From assembly GCA_009830035.1 (NCBI GenBank), contig SZZY01000001.1, positions 395,701 to 459,700 of the forward strand: a stretch of 64,000 bases of DNA, in the 5' to 3' direction. Made by a program: the position numbers and the translations under genes. Source of the DNA: Pantoea sp. Eser (lineage in GTDB: Bacteria > Pseudomonadota > Gammaproteobacteria > Enterobacterales > Enterobacteriaceae). Below the pieces are notes generated by a model. It saw nothing but the letters and a program-made list of their open reading frames with translations, was not told where the DNA came from and did no database searches. Shown here piece by piece: positions 53,737 through 63,333 of this stretch. How positions within the stretch are numbered: the first letter of the stretch is position 1; every line of letters begins with the position of its first letter.

Positions 53737-53829
53737 GCTAAAGCGCTCTGATTTAAACCGACATTAATCATCTTTTAAATATGGCGTGAACCGTCAGGGG
53801 ACTGCTCACGCCCAAAATAAGGATTTTGT

Positions 53830-54080
53830 ATGAAAATCATTAATTCAGAATTTGCAGGATTTGTTCAGGATTTGACGTCATGGCATGAGAGAAATGTTGC
53901 TGACCTTCAGCTTATTTTGGATAAGCTAGGGGGCATCTATTTCGCTGGGTAATGGAATGCCTCCCATTGAGGCTGGCAGCGAAAAAGCCAAAGGTGTGCG
54001 CATTGGCATCATCTTGGCTCTGAGCGCGCTGGGAAAACTGCCGTTTTCATTTGATGAGGAAGATGATGATGACGATCAGT
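53830..54080 (+). pseudogene. Small prophage gene, frameshift at a G run
   Basis: MKIINSEFAGFVQDLTSWHE … ILDKLGG; at the GGGGG run near 53931 the frame shifts and continues LGNGMPPIEAGSEKAKGVRI, LALSALGKLPFSFDEED with an acidic tail. About 84 residues joined. No function assigned. Confidence 0.55.
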
Positions 54081-54533
54081 AAGCAGCGGTGGTCAGTCAT
54101 TGAAGAGACCATTAAATCAGGTGTAACAGTAAGATTTGATTATCAGTGTAACTTGGTTTCAGTACATAAAATTCATACCGACGAAACGCATATGGCCTAT
54201 ATCGTTGCGATTAATGAAATTCCTCTATTCGGATTCGCCAAAAAGGGTCACAAGTGTTACGAGCCGTTAGCCGCTGTATTCCTGTGCAAGAGGCTGGTTA
54301 ATACCACGGCCAGAGTTGCGCGCGAAATTGCTAAAGAGCGCGGCGGTAAAGCATGGCTGAAACGGAAAGAGAATCGGCACTATTCAGAGAAGGACGTCGA
54401 AGTGACGGATACCTTCTTTCCGACTGCTAAAACAGTTGTTAATCATTTCCGCAAAATTGAGGGTCTGACGCTCAGATCGCCTTCAGAACTGGTTACGGAG
54501 GTGCAGGGTGTATCTGTGCGTGATGAGGTTTGA
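54066..54533 (+). CDS. Prophage protein, unknown
   Basis: About 155 residues from ATG 54066 (MMTISKQRWSVIEETIKSGV … SELVTEVQGVSVRDEV). Overlaps both neighbours. No family recognised. Confidence 0.55.
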   Translation: MMTISKQRWSVIEETIKSGVTVRFDYQCNLVSVHKIHTDETHMAYIVAINEIPLFGFAKKGHKCYEPLAAVFLCKRLVNTTARVAREIAKERGGKAWLKRKENRHYSEKDVEVTDTFFPTAKTVVNHFRKIEGLTLRSPSELVTEVQGVSVRDEV

Positions 54534-54726
54534 GCACTACGACGGCACCGCGCGGCGTATTTACCGTCTGAGTGACGGTGGCACCGTTGAAGAGTTCCGC
54601 AACATGCCAGAGGTTGCCCGGTGGGAGTTCTGGGACAGTCGCAATCACCGCGTATATAAAAAGGCTGATCAGGCGGCAATGAAAAAAGCAGTAGAGCGGT
54701 ATAAGAAGAGGGGTAAATTTATATGA
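54508..54726 (+). CDS. Small prophage protein, unknown
   Basis: 72 residues; GTG start with a GGAGGT ribosome site inside the previous gene (MYLCVMRFEHYDGTARRIYR). Basic C-terminus. No family recognised. Confidence 0.5.
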   Translation: MYLCVMRFEHYDGTARRIYRLSDGGTVEEFRNMPEVARWEFWDSRNHRVYKKADQAAMKKAVERYKKRGKFI

Positions 54727-54968
54727 GCACATCCACCGGGCGTAAAAGCCCAAATCCTTATGCTGAGCACGTTAAGACCGGAAGAGCACACCTGCGCCGC
54801 CTGACCACAATGTCCCGCCATCTGCTGGAAATGTCAGAGTGCTGGGATGAACTTGATACCTGTCTCGTGACAGAGCTTGAACATCAGGCAGAGCGTATTG
54901 ATGCGCTGTCTGGTGAGATCAAAGAGTTAATGGCTGACTGGCAGCGTGGCGCTGAATGGGAGGATTAA
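54723..54968 (+). CDS. Small prophage protein, unknown
   Basis: 81 residues, mainly helical (HLRRLTTMSRHLLEMSECWD … ELMADWQRGAEWED). ATGA overlap with the previous gene. Confidence 0.5.
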   Translation: MSTSTGRKSPNPYAEHVKTGRAHLRRLTTMSRHLLEMSECWDELDTCLVTELEHQAERIDALSGEIKELMADWQRGAEWED

Positions 54969-54970
54969 AA

Positions 54971-55225
54971 ATGCTGAAATCTTTTAAATGGGTCGAGGTG
55001 GGTGGTGATATCCCTTCTGATGTTCTGAGTACAGCTTATGAAACCGGTGCGGGCAGAGTGATCTGCGCGGTGTGCGAGGTTGATGAAGCGCTGCAGGGTG
55101 TAGGATTTCCAAGGCTGGTGTGGGCTTATCTGGATATGGATTACAACGGTATGATTTGCCGCAATACCGGGCAGGATATTTCGCAGTACGTTGTGCGGTG
55201 GTTGCCAGTTGATGGAGCAGCATAA
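54971..55225 (+). CDS. Small prophage protein, unknown
   Basis: 84 residues (MLKSFKWVEVGGDIPSDVLS … SQYVVRWLPVDGAA). Follows by two bases. No family recognised. Confidence 0.5.
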   Translation: MLKSFKWVEVGGDIPSDVLSTAYETGAGRVICAVCEVDEALQGVGFPRLVWAYLDMDYNGMICRNTGQDISQYVVRWLPVDGAA

Positions 55226-55271
55226 CGGAACCACGTGAAGTCATAAAAATAGAGCTTTTAAAGGAATTCCT

Positions 55272-55816
55272 ATGAAAAAGGTTTATAAAATTGGACTTGT
55301 GATTTTAGCGTCCTTTAGTGTTTATCGCCTTCTAATTCCATCCAACGAATGGTCAACGACATATAGCAAAGATAAGTTTGCCGGGAAAGAAAGCATTGAG
55401 TTGCTTGGATTTGTATCAAGATTAAACGGGGAGGCCTTACGTTTTTCTTGTGAAAATAAAAAATTTCAATGGGCTATCTTAAGGGCGCTCCTGATCGCAA
55501 TGACCCCAGATACGAATATGGCGATTTATATATAAAGGTTGATAATCATCGCCAAATTAAGTTTGAGGGAGCGGCTTGGATAAATCATGGAAAGTTTGAT
55601 GCTGTTCACCTTGATAGCATATCTTATGGACAAGAAATGCGGGAGTTACTGATTGAACTGGAGGGGGTTGATGAAAGGATTGATGTGGGCTTCAGGGGTG
55701 ATAAGCTGAGCTACGACGCAAGTTTGAATAACTCTGGTCTATCAGATGCCCTAATAGGGTTTTTGGATAAATGTCATATACGTTTAGATCAATGGCCTGA
55801 GCAATCATCTGACTAA
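55272..55816 (+). pseudogene. Membrane-anchored prophage protein, frameshifted
   Basis: MKKVYKIGLVILASFSVYRL is a signal anchor; then NEWSTTYSKDKFAGKESIEL. Near 55468 the frame shifts at an A/T run and continues LKGAPDRNDPRYEYGDLYIK and DVGFRGDKLSYDASLNNSGL. About 180 residues joined. AT-rich compared with its neighbours, typical of a moron. Possibly an envelope or superinfection-exclusion protein, but nothing shows this directly. Confidence 0.55.
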
Positions 55817-55914
55817 CCTTAGGACAGCAGTAATCGAAGTGTCGTTGACAATCTTTTAACGCTGTGATCCAATGTCCTCCTGCAGCACTGGTGTGACAAT
55901 GTAAATCAGCCCTG

Positions 55915-55943
55915 AAAAGCCCCTCATTGAGGGGCTTTTTTCG
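55915..55943 (+). terminator. Rho-independent terminator before gemA
   Basis: AAAAGCCCCTCA / TGAGGGGCTTTT stem with a 2-base centre, T run. Separates the moron region from gemA/mor. Confidence 0.85.
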
Positions 55944-55985
55944 TTTATGGGCTTTCTGTTTTCTCCCTTCGTCTGAGGTGATCTT

Positions 55986-56643
55986 ATGAAGCGTAACCTT
56001 ATCCGCATCGTACATACCGGCAAGTCGCGCCTCGGCTGGGATGATGATACGTATCGCGATGTACTGGCGCGCCTGACCGGGCGACGTTCTGCCAGCGACT
56101 GCACGGAGGCTGAGCTGGAAAAGATGGTGGCCTATAATATGCGTACGGTAGGCTTTACCCCTTCTGCGTCGAATGGTCGCCGTCCGCGCGTGGCGGCTGG
56201 CCGTAAGGGAATGCTGTCGAAGATTGAGGCGCTGCTGCCCGACACGGTCCGCCAGATTGTGGGGGTAATTGGTTTTGATGCCACGCAAAAGCTCATTGAG
56301 CGATTTGGTGGTGCGCGGTTTCCGATTGGTAAAGGCGTGCGGCGTGACGGAGAGCGTCGCCTGTCTATGCTGCGTGAGGTTATCGGAGAAGACCGCGCGC
56401 AGCAGCTGGTGAAGCACTTCGGCGGCGAGGATACGCTGGTGACCCCCGCTGTGCTGCAGCACTGCGTGAGTGGCGCAACCGGTGTTTCTATGCGGATATG
56501 GACGACATGGTCAACAGCGGCGAGTCCCTGCGCATGGCGCTGACGCACGTCGCGCCGAAATACGGTTTTGGTAATACCTGGGCGTGGGAGCTGATTAACC
56601 GGCGCCGGAAACATCCCTGCCAGACGCAGGGGCAGTTATTCTG
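55986..56643 (+). pseudogene. gemA'-'mor fusion with later frameshift
   Basis: The start MKRNLIRIVHTGKSRLGWDD … LEKMVAYNMRTVGF is GemA (gp16, DUF1018). After RKGMLSKIEALL it passes in frame into Mor (LPDTVRQIVGVIGFDATQKL, IERFGGARFPIG, LREVIGEDRAQQLVKHFGG), so the GemA C-terminus and the Mor start are deleted. Near 56465 a frameshift precedes the Mor helix-turn-helix (FYADMDDMVNSGESLRMALT, YGFGNTWAWELINRRR). Mor turns on the middle operon; this one is broken twice. Confidence 0.82.
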
Positions 56644-56700
56644 ACCCGTTCCCGTCTCACCCCCGTCACTCCATCCCCTGTCGCGATGCGATCACAATAA

Positions 56701-56727
56701 CCCTCACAGAATCGTGAGGGTTTTTTT
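56701..56727 (+). terminator. Terminator upstream of lysis cassette
   Basis: ACCCTCAC / GTGAGGGT stem and seven T immediately before the endolysin ATG (56728). Confidence 0.8.
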
Positions 56728-57116
56728 ATGTCTTCTTTCAAATTCAGTCAGCGCAGCGAAAGCAACCTGAGGGGGTTAACCCTGACCTGGTAAAACTGGT
56801 TCGCCGCGCGCTTGAAGTATCAGCCGTTGATTTTGGTATCACTGAGGGTCTGCGCACTGCCGAACGCCAGAAAGAGATGGTCGCAGGTGGTCACAGCCAG
56901 ACGCTTAACAGCCGCCACCTGACCGGGCATGCGGTGGACGTGGTCGCGTATGTCGGGAGCCAGATTTCGTGGGAGTGGTCTCTGTATGAGCAGATTGCCG
57001 CCGCATTTAAACAGGCGTCTGCAGACCTTTCCATCCCCGTTGAATGGGGCGGTAACTGGACCACGCTCAAGGATGGCGCGCATTTGCAGCTGCCCTTCGC
57101 GGAGTATCCGGCATGA
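56728..57116 (+). pseudogene. Endolysin, M15-type L-Ala-D-Glu peptidase, frameshift at G run
   Basis: Starts MSSFKFSQRSESNLRG; in GGGGG near 56771 one G seems lost, after which the frame gives NPDLVKLVRRALEVSAVDFG, TAERQKEMVAGGHSQTLNSR, HLTGHAVDVVAYVG (zinc His and Asp) and HLQLPFAEYPA (third His). About 129 residues joined. Cuts peptidoglycan stem peptides for lysis. Confidence 0.85.
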
Positions 57117-57319
57117 AGTCTCTTATTACAGAGGCATGGCAGGTGCTCCGGGCCAACCTGTTCACCTATCTGCTGGTGATTATTTCAATGCTGTTTTTCT
57201 ATCACATCAGCTGCAAATTCAGTTGGATAGTTTCTCTGGCTATGGGTGAGGTCGTGGTTCTGTCTGATGTTTCGCTGGCCGTACTGACCTGGCGGATGAT
57301 GGTCAGGCGCGGTCGCTGA
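57113..57319 (+). CDS. Small membrane protein, holin candidate
   Basis: 68 residues with two hydrophobic segments (LFTYLLVIISMLFFYHIS; IVSLAMGEVVVLSDVSLAVL) and a basic tail RRGR. ATGA overlap with the endolysin gene. Position and topology suit a holin; no specific family recognised. Confidence 0.6.
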   Translation: MKSLITEAWQVLRANLFTYLLVIISMLFFYHISCKFSWIVSLAMGEVVVLSDVSLAVLTWRMMVRRGR

Positions 57320-57858
57320 TGCAGCGCGGGGTAATACTGATGGGATTCCTTAAACGACTGCCGGAGCTGGTCTCCAACCGTCAGGGCCAGCTGTCGACAA
57401 CCGATGCGACAACGCTGTTTGCGCTCATCGTCAGTTCTGCGGTGGTGCTGCTGTGTGCACTGCTCGGCGGTGCCGGGTGGTGGCTGCGTCATCGCGGTTA
57501 TGCGTCAGGCTATGCCCTGGCAAAAAGCGCCGGTGACGTGGCGCTGGCCAGCGAGAAGAACGCCCGTGCCGATGAGCGTCAGCGCATCAGCGAGGCAACC
57601 ACGGTGGCGCTGCTTAAGGCGCAGCGGGATGAAATGGCCCAGCAGTCGCGGGCAGATGCGCTTGCGGCAAGCCTGGTGAATAAAACAGGTGAGCTGGCAC
57701 AGGCTAAGTTGCTGCTCGGTATCCAGATTAATAAGGCGGTCAGTGATGACAGTAAAACGGCTGGCGAGTGTGGTTATAACGGGCTTGGTACTCGCAGCAT
57801 GCAGCTCTACGCAAAAGCCCTCGGCTACGGTGACGGTCACACCGGCACCGGTTACTGA
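57319..57858 (+). CDS. Rz-like inner-membrane spanin
   Basis: 179 residues: N-terminal membrane segment (LFALIVSSAVVLLCALLGG), then a long charged coiled coil (SEKNARADERQRISEATTVA). The o-spanin gene is nested at its 3' end in another frame, the classical Rz/Rz1 arrangement. Completes lysis by fusing inner and outer membranes. Confidence 0.75.
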   Translation: MQRGVILMGFLKRLPELVSNRQGQLSTTDATTLFALIVSSAVVLLCALLGGAGWWLRHRGYASGYALAKSAGDVALASEKNARADERQRISEATTVALLKAQRDEMAQQSRADALAASLVNKTGELAQAKLLLGIQINKAVSDDSKTAGECGYNGLGTRSMQLYAKALGYGDGHTGTGY

Positions 57859-58057
57859 GCCGGTGGTGAAGCCACCGCGTGCGATGGTGACGCCGGGCGT
57901 GATCCCGCCGTCGCCTGCTGAGTATGCGGGCAAGGCTGGCGGCCTGCCCCCGGAGGCGCTGCTGCGTCATGCGGCAGATTACGGTGCCTGGTGTCAGGCG
58001 AACGCGGCGAAGCTGAAAGCGCTGGAGGCGTTTTTCTGGCCTGCGTCGAAGGAATGA
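57746..58057 (+). CDS. Rz1-like outer-membrane spanin lipoprotein
   Basis: About 103 residues from ATG 57746: MTVKRLASVVITGLVLAACS, a lipoprotein signal with lipobox LAAC, then a Pro/Val-rich stretch (TPAPVTEPVVKPPRAMVTPG). Overlaps the i-spanin gene by 113 bases in another frame. Confidence 0.8.
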   Translation: MTVKRLASVVITGLVLAACSSTQKPSATVTVTPAPVTEPVVKPPRAMVTPGVIPPSPAEYAGKAGGLPPEALLRHAADYGAWCQANAAKLKALEAFFWPASKE

Positions 58058-58060
58058 CAG

Positions 58061-58324
58061 ATGGAGATTATGTCTATGGATACGCTGCAGACCCTGTTTT
58101 TCGGCCTGGTGGCCAGCGGGCTGACCTATTGGGTTAAAAGCCTTCACAGTGCGATTGATGAGCTGCGTAAAGAGAATATCCGCATGCGCGAGCTGTATCA
58201 GCTCAAGTCGGATGCGGTGCGCGATCAGGAGCAGATCATGAAAATGCTTGCGGAGATTAAGTCCTCTATGGAGCGCACCACTGAGCGGATTGATCGCCTC
58301 ATTAGCGGGCCGGGTAATCACTGA
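58061..58324 (+). CDS. DUF2730-type protein (Mu gp25-like)
   Basis: 87 residues: N-terminal membrane helix (LQTLFFGLVASGLTYWV) and a coiled coil (HSAIDELRKENIRMRELYQL, MERTTERIDRLI). Position matches Mu gp25. Confidence 0.65.
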   Translation: MEIMSMDTLQTLFFGLVASGLTYWVKSLHSAIDELRKENIRMRELYQLKSDAVRDQEQIMKMLAEIKSSMERTTERIDRLISGPGNH

Positions 58325-58545
58325 TGAATCGCACACTAAAACACAGGGATGAGGCCGTGCTGCGCGACGTGCTGTCAACGCTGCGCGATATCCAGTCCAC
58401 GCTTGACGGCATCGATGCGCGCCTGAGTGTGATTGAGGACAGCGGCATGAAACAGGGTGCCGTATCCGGTGCGCTCAGCGGCGCGCTGTCAGGTGCGGTG
58501 GTGTCGGTCGGGCTGGCGCTGGTGCGCGCCTCGGCGGGGGTGTGA
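58324..58545 (+). CDS. Small membrane protein, Mu gp26 position
   Basis: 73 residues; coiled-coil start (LRDVLSTLRDIQSTLDGIDA) and a Gly/Ala-rich membrane helix with SGALSGALSGAVVSVGLAL. Starts on the stop of the previous gene. Function unknown. Confidence 0.6.
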   Translation: MNRTLKHRDEAVLRDVLSTLRDIQSTLDGIDARLSVIEDSGMKQGAVSGALSGALSGAVVSVGLALVRASAGV

Positions 58546-59049
58546 ATGGCACACCCGCGTGAGACCCGCGACGCCCTGCGCAGAGCTTACATCTTCAGCA
58601 ATCAGTCGCTGGAGCTGCTGGCCGCTCAGCAGGGGGTGAGTTTTTCCACGGCAATGCGCTGGAAGAAAGTGTCGGCTGATGAGGGTGACAGCTGGGATGC
58701 GTTACGCACGGCCAACCAGCTGGCCAGCGGCGCGCCGGAGGATATTGCCCGCGCCATTCTGAACAGCCTGATGGGTCAGTTTCAGACCACGCTCGAAAAA
58801 GTGAGTTCTGCTGATGACATTCCGGCGCAGGAGCGCGTCCAACTGCTGGCGTCGCTCTCAGATGCTTACACCAAAGCGATAGCGGCCAGTAAGAAAGTGC
58901 TGCCCGAAACTGACCGCGTGGCCACGGCCATCAGCACCATCACCGCACTGTCGCAGTTTATACAGACTAAGTACCCACAGCACCTTGCGGCGTTCGTGGA
59001 GATTATCGAGGCCTTTACCCCGGAACTGGAGAAAACACATGGCCGGTAA
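58546..59049 (+). CDS. DUF1804 protein (Mu gp27-like, probable small terminase)
   Basis: 167 residues: HTH-like start AYIFSNQSLELLAAQQGVSF, STAMRWKKVSADEGDSWDAL, then a helical part. Matches DUF1804/gp27; in Mu-like phages this protein lies just before the large terminase and is thought to be the small subunit. Confidence 0.75.
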   Translation: MAHPRETRDALRRAYIFSNQSLELLAAQQGVSFSTAMRWKKVSADEGDSWDALRTANQLASGAPEDIARAILNSLMGQFQTTLEKVSSADDIPAQERVQLLASLSDAYTKAIAASKKVLPETDRVATAISTITALSQFIQTKYPQHLAAFVEIIEAFTPELEKTHGR

Positions 59050-59458
59050 GCTGATTGAAATTAACCCCAATATCAGCCTGCGGGCTGAAGAAATTACCGC
59101 AACGGCGGTATGCAGTGACCGTTCGCGGCTGATTGTACACACCCGCCATCATGGCGTTCTGGAAGTAACCCCGCTTCAGGGCGATACGCCGGACATGGCG
59201 CGTCAGCGAATCTTTTCGGACGTAAATACTGAGGCTGATAACGGGATGCAGTTAATTGAAATTACCGAGGGTGTCTGGCTGGACCCTGCGGACGTTGCAC
59301 AGATTACCCAGTACCGCAATGAGCGCGATTTCTGGCTGATTATGCGCGGAGACCTCAAGAATATGCATCTTGACGGTCAGGGCTGTAGCCCTGCCGATAT
59401 CGCCAGTCGCATTAATGCGGTGATGCGCGAGCGTCGCATGGGGCTGGGTGCGATTTGA
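59040..59458 (+). CDS. Prophage protein, unknown
   Basis: About 139 residues from ATG 59040 (MAGKLIEINPNISLRAEEIT … RMGLGAI). Beta-rich, no family recognised. Overlaps the gp27-like gene by 10 bases; a terminator follows. Confidence 0.55.
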
Positions 59459-59465
59459 CTGTTTT

Positions 59466-59492
59466 TAAATGGGCGGTTTTACCCGCCCGTTT
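59466..59492. terminator. Bidirectional terminator between convergent genes
   Basis: AAATGGGCGG / CCGCCCGTTT stem with A run before and T run after, between rightward structural genes and a leftward gene. Confidence 0.75.
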
Positions 59493-59495
59493 TAC

Positions 59496-60004
59496 TCAAT
59501 AACAACTGCGGGGCTTGCCCTCAAAGAACATCACCCGGTTGGGTATAACTTCGAATTTGTAATCATTCTTACATCGCGGACAGTGGAGGCTTCTGTGGCC
59601 CTCAATTTCTTTACCCGGCTGAAGTATCGATACGATGCCTTTTTGATGGCAGTGCGCGCAGTAGTAAGTCGCTGCCTCGTCAGGATTCTGCGCATCAGCA
59701 TTAACGTAAACAACAGAACCCGCAGGAAGATGGTGCGGTTTATAGCGTGTCGTACCACTCTTTTCCTCGGCGCTCTGAACCGTAAGTCTGTGGCATATAG
59801 CATGGCTGAGTGGTTTTTCAGTGCAGCCTTGACCTGTGCAAGATGGCTCGCCGCCTCTGAACTGCGAAAGTAAATTTCCGACCACTCCTGTGTTTCGGGT
59901 GATGCCAGATGCTGCTGGCCCGAAATCTGGAGTATCTCACCCAGCACAGCTTCTGTGCGTTGCAATGATGGCCTGATGTCATCCATCAGTTTTTTAGTGC
60001 TCAT
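59496..60004 (-). pseudogene. Leftward zinc-ribbon moron, one frameshift
   Basis: Reads against the late operon. N-terminal part from ATG 60004: MSTKKLMDDIRPSLQRTEAV, HLASPETQEWSEIYFRSSEA, AMLYATDLRFRA. Near 59770 one base is lost; the next frame gives SGTTRYKPHHLPAGSVVYVN and a C-terminal zinc ribbon CAHC … CPRC, ending FFEGKPRSCY. About 168 residues joined. An independent antisense gene between structural genes is typical of a lysogen-expressed moron, possibly protective. No family recognised. Confidence 0.6.
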
Positions 60005-60078
60005 AAGGTTTCCTTGTTAAAGGGTTAGTTTCGCCGCAACACAATAACAAAGAAGCCTTATTCTTTTTAGGGTTTTAT

Positions 60079-61750
60079 ATGTCCATAAAAACCAGCCTGC
60101 GCGAGCTGCGTCAGGCCATGACCGAGCTGGCAGCGGGCCTTCGCCGCACGATTGAGGCGGAGTGTACCGGTTCTTCCACCGATGCCCGCGCTGTGGCTGA
60201 GCGGCGTGCCGCCGTCAGTGATCCGGTGACCGGCTACCGTTATTTTGTGCAGACCTACTTTCCTCACTATGTGCGCCACGCTGACCCCAGTGAGCTGCAC
60301 ATTTACCTGTTCCAGCGCCTGCCGCAGATTGTGGCCAGCACAAAAGGCTGCAATGACGCCATCGCCGCTCCGCGCGGTGAGGCCAAGTCGACGCTGGTCA
60401 GTCAGCTGTTTGTACTGTGGTGCATCATTCGCGGCATCAAGCGTTATCCGGTGATCGTCATGGACTCCATCGACCAGGCGTATCCGATGCTGGAGGCCAT
60501 CAAGGCCGAGCTGGTCTACAACCCGCGCCTGCAGGCGGATTATCCCGATGTCTGCGGTCAGGGCCGCGTCTGGCAGATGGGCACCATCCTGACCCGCAAC
60601 GACATCAAGGTGCAGGTAGCGGGCAGCGGTAAGAAGCTGCGCGGCCTGCGCCACGGACCGTACCGCCCCGACCTGGTGGTGCTGGACGATATCGAGAACG
60701 ACGAGAACGTGCGCAAGCCTGAGCAGCGAGACAAGCTGGAGGGCTGGCTGAAGAAAACCGTGCTGCCACTCGGTCAGGCGGGCGGCAAGCTCGACGTGGT
60801 CTACATCGGCACCATTCTTCACTATGACTCGGTGCTGTCGCGCACCCTGAACAATAAGCTGTGGCGCACCGCGCGCTTTAAGGCGATGCGCCGCTGGCCT
60901 GACGACAGGAAGCTGTGGGATGAGTGGGAGTCGCTGCTGCGTAACGAGGGTGAAGACGTGGCGACGGCGTTCTACGAGGCAAACCGTGCCGCGATGGACG
61001 CCGGGGCAATTGTGTCATGGACGGCTCGCCCGCTGCTCGCCCTGATGACCATCCGCGCCCGCGACGGTCACGGCACGTTTGACTCTGAATACCAGAACGA
61101 TCCGGTCGCCGGTGACGATGCGCTGTGCCGGGAAGGATGAGAGCGGCCATGACATCATCAAGTTCTGGGTGCACCGGCTGCGTGAGTGGATTTACTTCGG
61201 GGCCGTTGACCCCAGCCTCGGCAAGGCCGGGGCCAGCCGCGATCCGTCCGCCATTCTGGTAGGCGGTTATGACCGGCTGAACGGCGTGCTCGACGTGGTG
61301 GTCGCGGATATCCGCAAGCGCCTGCCGGACAAAATCATCAGCGACGTCATTGAGCTGCAGAAGACATTCAACTGTCTGGTCTGGGGCGTGGAGTCCGTGC
61401 AGTTCCAGGAGTTCCTGCGCACCGAGCTTATCAAGCGCGCCCAGCTGATGGGCATTCCCGTTCCGGCGCGGGCCATTATGCCCCATGCTGACAAGCTGCT
61501 GCGCATTGAATCCCTGCAGCCGCACATGGCTAACGGGCGTATCCGGCTGCACGCCGACCAGACCACGCTGATTGAGCAGCTGCGCCATTTTCCGAAGGCC
61601 GATCACGATGACGGTCCCGATGCGCTGCACATGCTCTGGACGCTGGCGGTTACCAGCTCGCCCAAAATGGAGTTCTACAGCGCCAGCAGCGACCTGACCG
61701 GGCGGGCCATGCGCGACTGGCAGCGCGATTATTCACGGGGAGGATGGTGA
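60079..61750 (+). pseudogene. Large terminase (Mu gp28-like), one frameshift
   Basis: Packaging motor. N-terminal ATPase: Walker A-like APRGEAKSTLVSQLF, Walker B LVVLDDIENDENVRKPEQRD, YIGTILHYDSVLSRTLNNKL. After YQNDPVAGDDA (near 61120) the frame shifts by one; the nuclease half continues ESGHDIIKFWVHRLREWIYF, VDPSLGKAGASRDPSAILVG (metal Asp), ESVQFQEFLRTEL and DHDDGPDALHMLWTLA (metal Asp). About 556 codons joined. Confidence 0.88.
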
Positions 61751-63333
61751 TTATGGGTGTGATTGTGGACACGCGCGGCGTGCCGTTTGAGTCGCAGGCG
61801 CTGAAGCGTCAGCAGTCGGATGATAACCTGCTGCTGCGCCGCCAGTGGGCGGAGCACCCCTCTGTCGGCATCAATATTAACCGGCTTTACGGCATCTTTC
61901 AGGAAGCCGAACAGGGCAACCTCACCGCACAGGCCGATCTGTTCTGTGACATGGAGGAGCGCGACGGCCACCTGTTTGCCGAGATGAGCAAGCGCCGCCG
62001 CTCCATCCTGACGCTGCCGTGGAAAATCACGCCGCCGCGCAACGCCACCGCCGCCGAGCAGAATCTGGCCACGCAGGTTACCGAGTGGTTTCAGGACATG
62101 CCGGACTTCGAGTCGCTGCTGTTCGATCTCACCGATGCCGTGGGCCACGGCTTCTCACCGGTTGAGATTGACTGGTCGCGTCAGGGTAAGCTGTGGTTTC
62201 CGCGCCAGTTCTTTAAACGCCCGCAGCGCTGGTTTCAGACGCCGCTGTTCAATGGCGAAGACATCCGGCTGATTGACGGCACCACCGACGGCGCGGCGCT
62301 GTGGCCATCGGGCTGGATACTGCATCGCCACAAGGCAAAATGCGGCGGCTTCCTGGAGGCGGGCCTGTTCCGCGTGCTGGCCTGGACGTACCTGTTCAAG
62401 AACCTCTCCGCGCGCGATCTGGCGGAGTTTCTGGAGGTGTACGGCCTGCCGATGCGCGTCGGTAAGTACCCCTCCGGCACCACCGACGACGAGAAGATGG
62501 AGCTGATGCGCGCCGTGATGACGCTGGGCCGTGAGGCGGCGGGCATCATGCCGCAGGGTATGGAGATTAACTTTGAGGATGCGGCAGAGGGTCAGGCCGA
62601 CCCGTTCCGCTACATGATCGAGTGGTGCGAGCGTACCCAGAGCAAGGTTATCCTCGGCGCAACCCTGACCTCCCAGACCGAGAACAACAGCAGTCGTGCG
62701 CTGGGCGAGGTGCATAACGAAGTGCGTCACGAGCTGCTGGCCAGCGACGCCCGTCAGCTGGCTGGTACGCTCACCCGCGAGCTGCTCTGGCCGATGCTGG
62801 CCCTGAACGGTTACAGCGATATCGATCCGCGCCGCCTGTGCCGCTTTGAGTTTGACGCCAGCGAACCGGAAGACCTGAAAACGCTTGCGGATGCCATCGG
62901 GGCGTCGGTCAATGCGGGGATCAGCGTCAGCCAGGCCTGGGCACATGAACGCACCGGCATACCCGTCCCGGCGGCAGGCGACGCCCTGCTGGTGCCGCCC
63001 GGTAACAAAAAGGACATCCCGGCCACCCTCAGCGCGCTGTATGACGCGCGGGCCATGCTGCCCTTTACGCAGCAGGCGGCGCTCTCCCTGCAGTCGGATA
63101 ACAGCGCCCAGCAGGCCGTGGACGGCGCGCCGCAGGCGCTGACCGGCGAGGCTGAGGCGGCAATGAAAACGCTGCTTGCGCCGCTGGTTGCGGCGCTCAG
63201 CGAGGGCCAGTCCCCGGAGGCGCTGCCCGCCATCATCGACGCGGCGTACCCGCAGCTCGACGTCGAAGAGATGCGCCAGCTGATTGAAAACGCGCTGTTC
63301 GTGGCGGACCTCTGGGGGCGCGTGCGTGGTTGA
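61744..63333 (+). CDS. Portal protein, DUF935 (Mu gp29-like)
   Basis: 529 residues: GVIVDTRGVPFESQALKRQQ, RDGHLFAEMSKRRRSILTLP, GFSPVEIDWSRQGKLWFPRQ, LEVYGLPMRVGKYPSGTTDD, LTSQTENNSSRALGEVHNEV. Typical DUF935 portal, the dodecameric DNA gate of the head. Overlaps both neighbours. Intact. Confidence 0.93.
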   Translation: MVIMGVIVDTRGVPFESQALKRQQSDDNLLLRRQWAEHPSVGININRLYGIFQEAEQGNLTAQADLFCDMEERDGHLFAEMSKRRRSILTLPWKITPPRNATAAEQNLATQVTEWFQDMPDFESLLFDLTDAVGHGFSPVEIDWSRQGKLWFPRQFFKRPQRWFQTPLFNGEDIRLIDGTTDGAALWPSGWILHRHKAKCGGFLEAGLFRVLAWTYLFKNLSARDLAEFLEVYGLPMRVGKYPSGTTDDEKMELMRAVMTLGREAAGIMPQGMEINFEDAAEGQADPFRYMIEWCERTQSKVILGATLTSQTENNSSRALGEVHNEVRHELLASDARQLAGTLTRELLWPMLALNGYSDIDPRRLCRFEFDASEPEDLKTLADAIGASVNAGISVSQAWAHERTGIPVPAAGDALLVPPGNKKDIPATLSALYDARAMLPFTQQAALSLQSDNSAQQAVDGAPQALTGEAEAAMKTLLAPLVAALSEGQSPEALPAIIDAAYPQLDVEEMRQLIENALFVADLWGRVRG

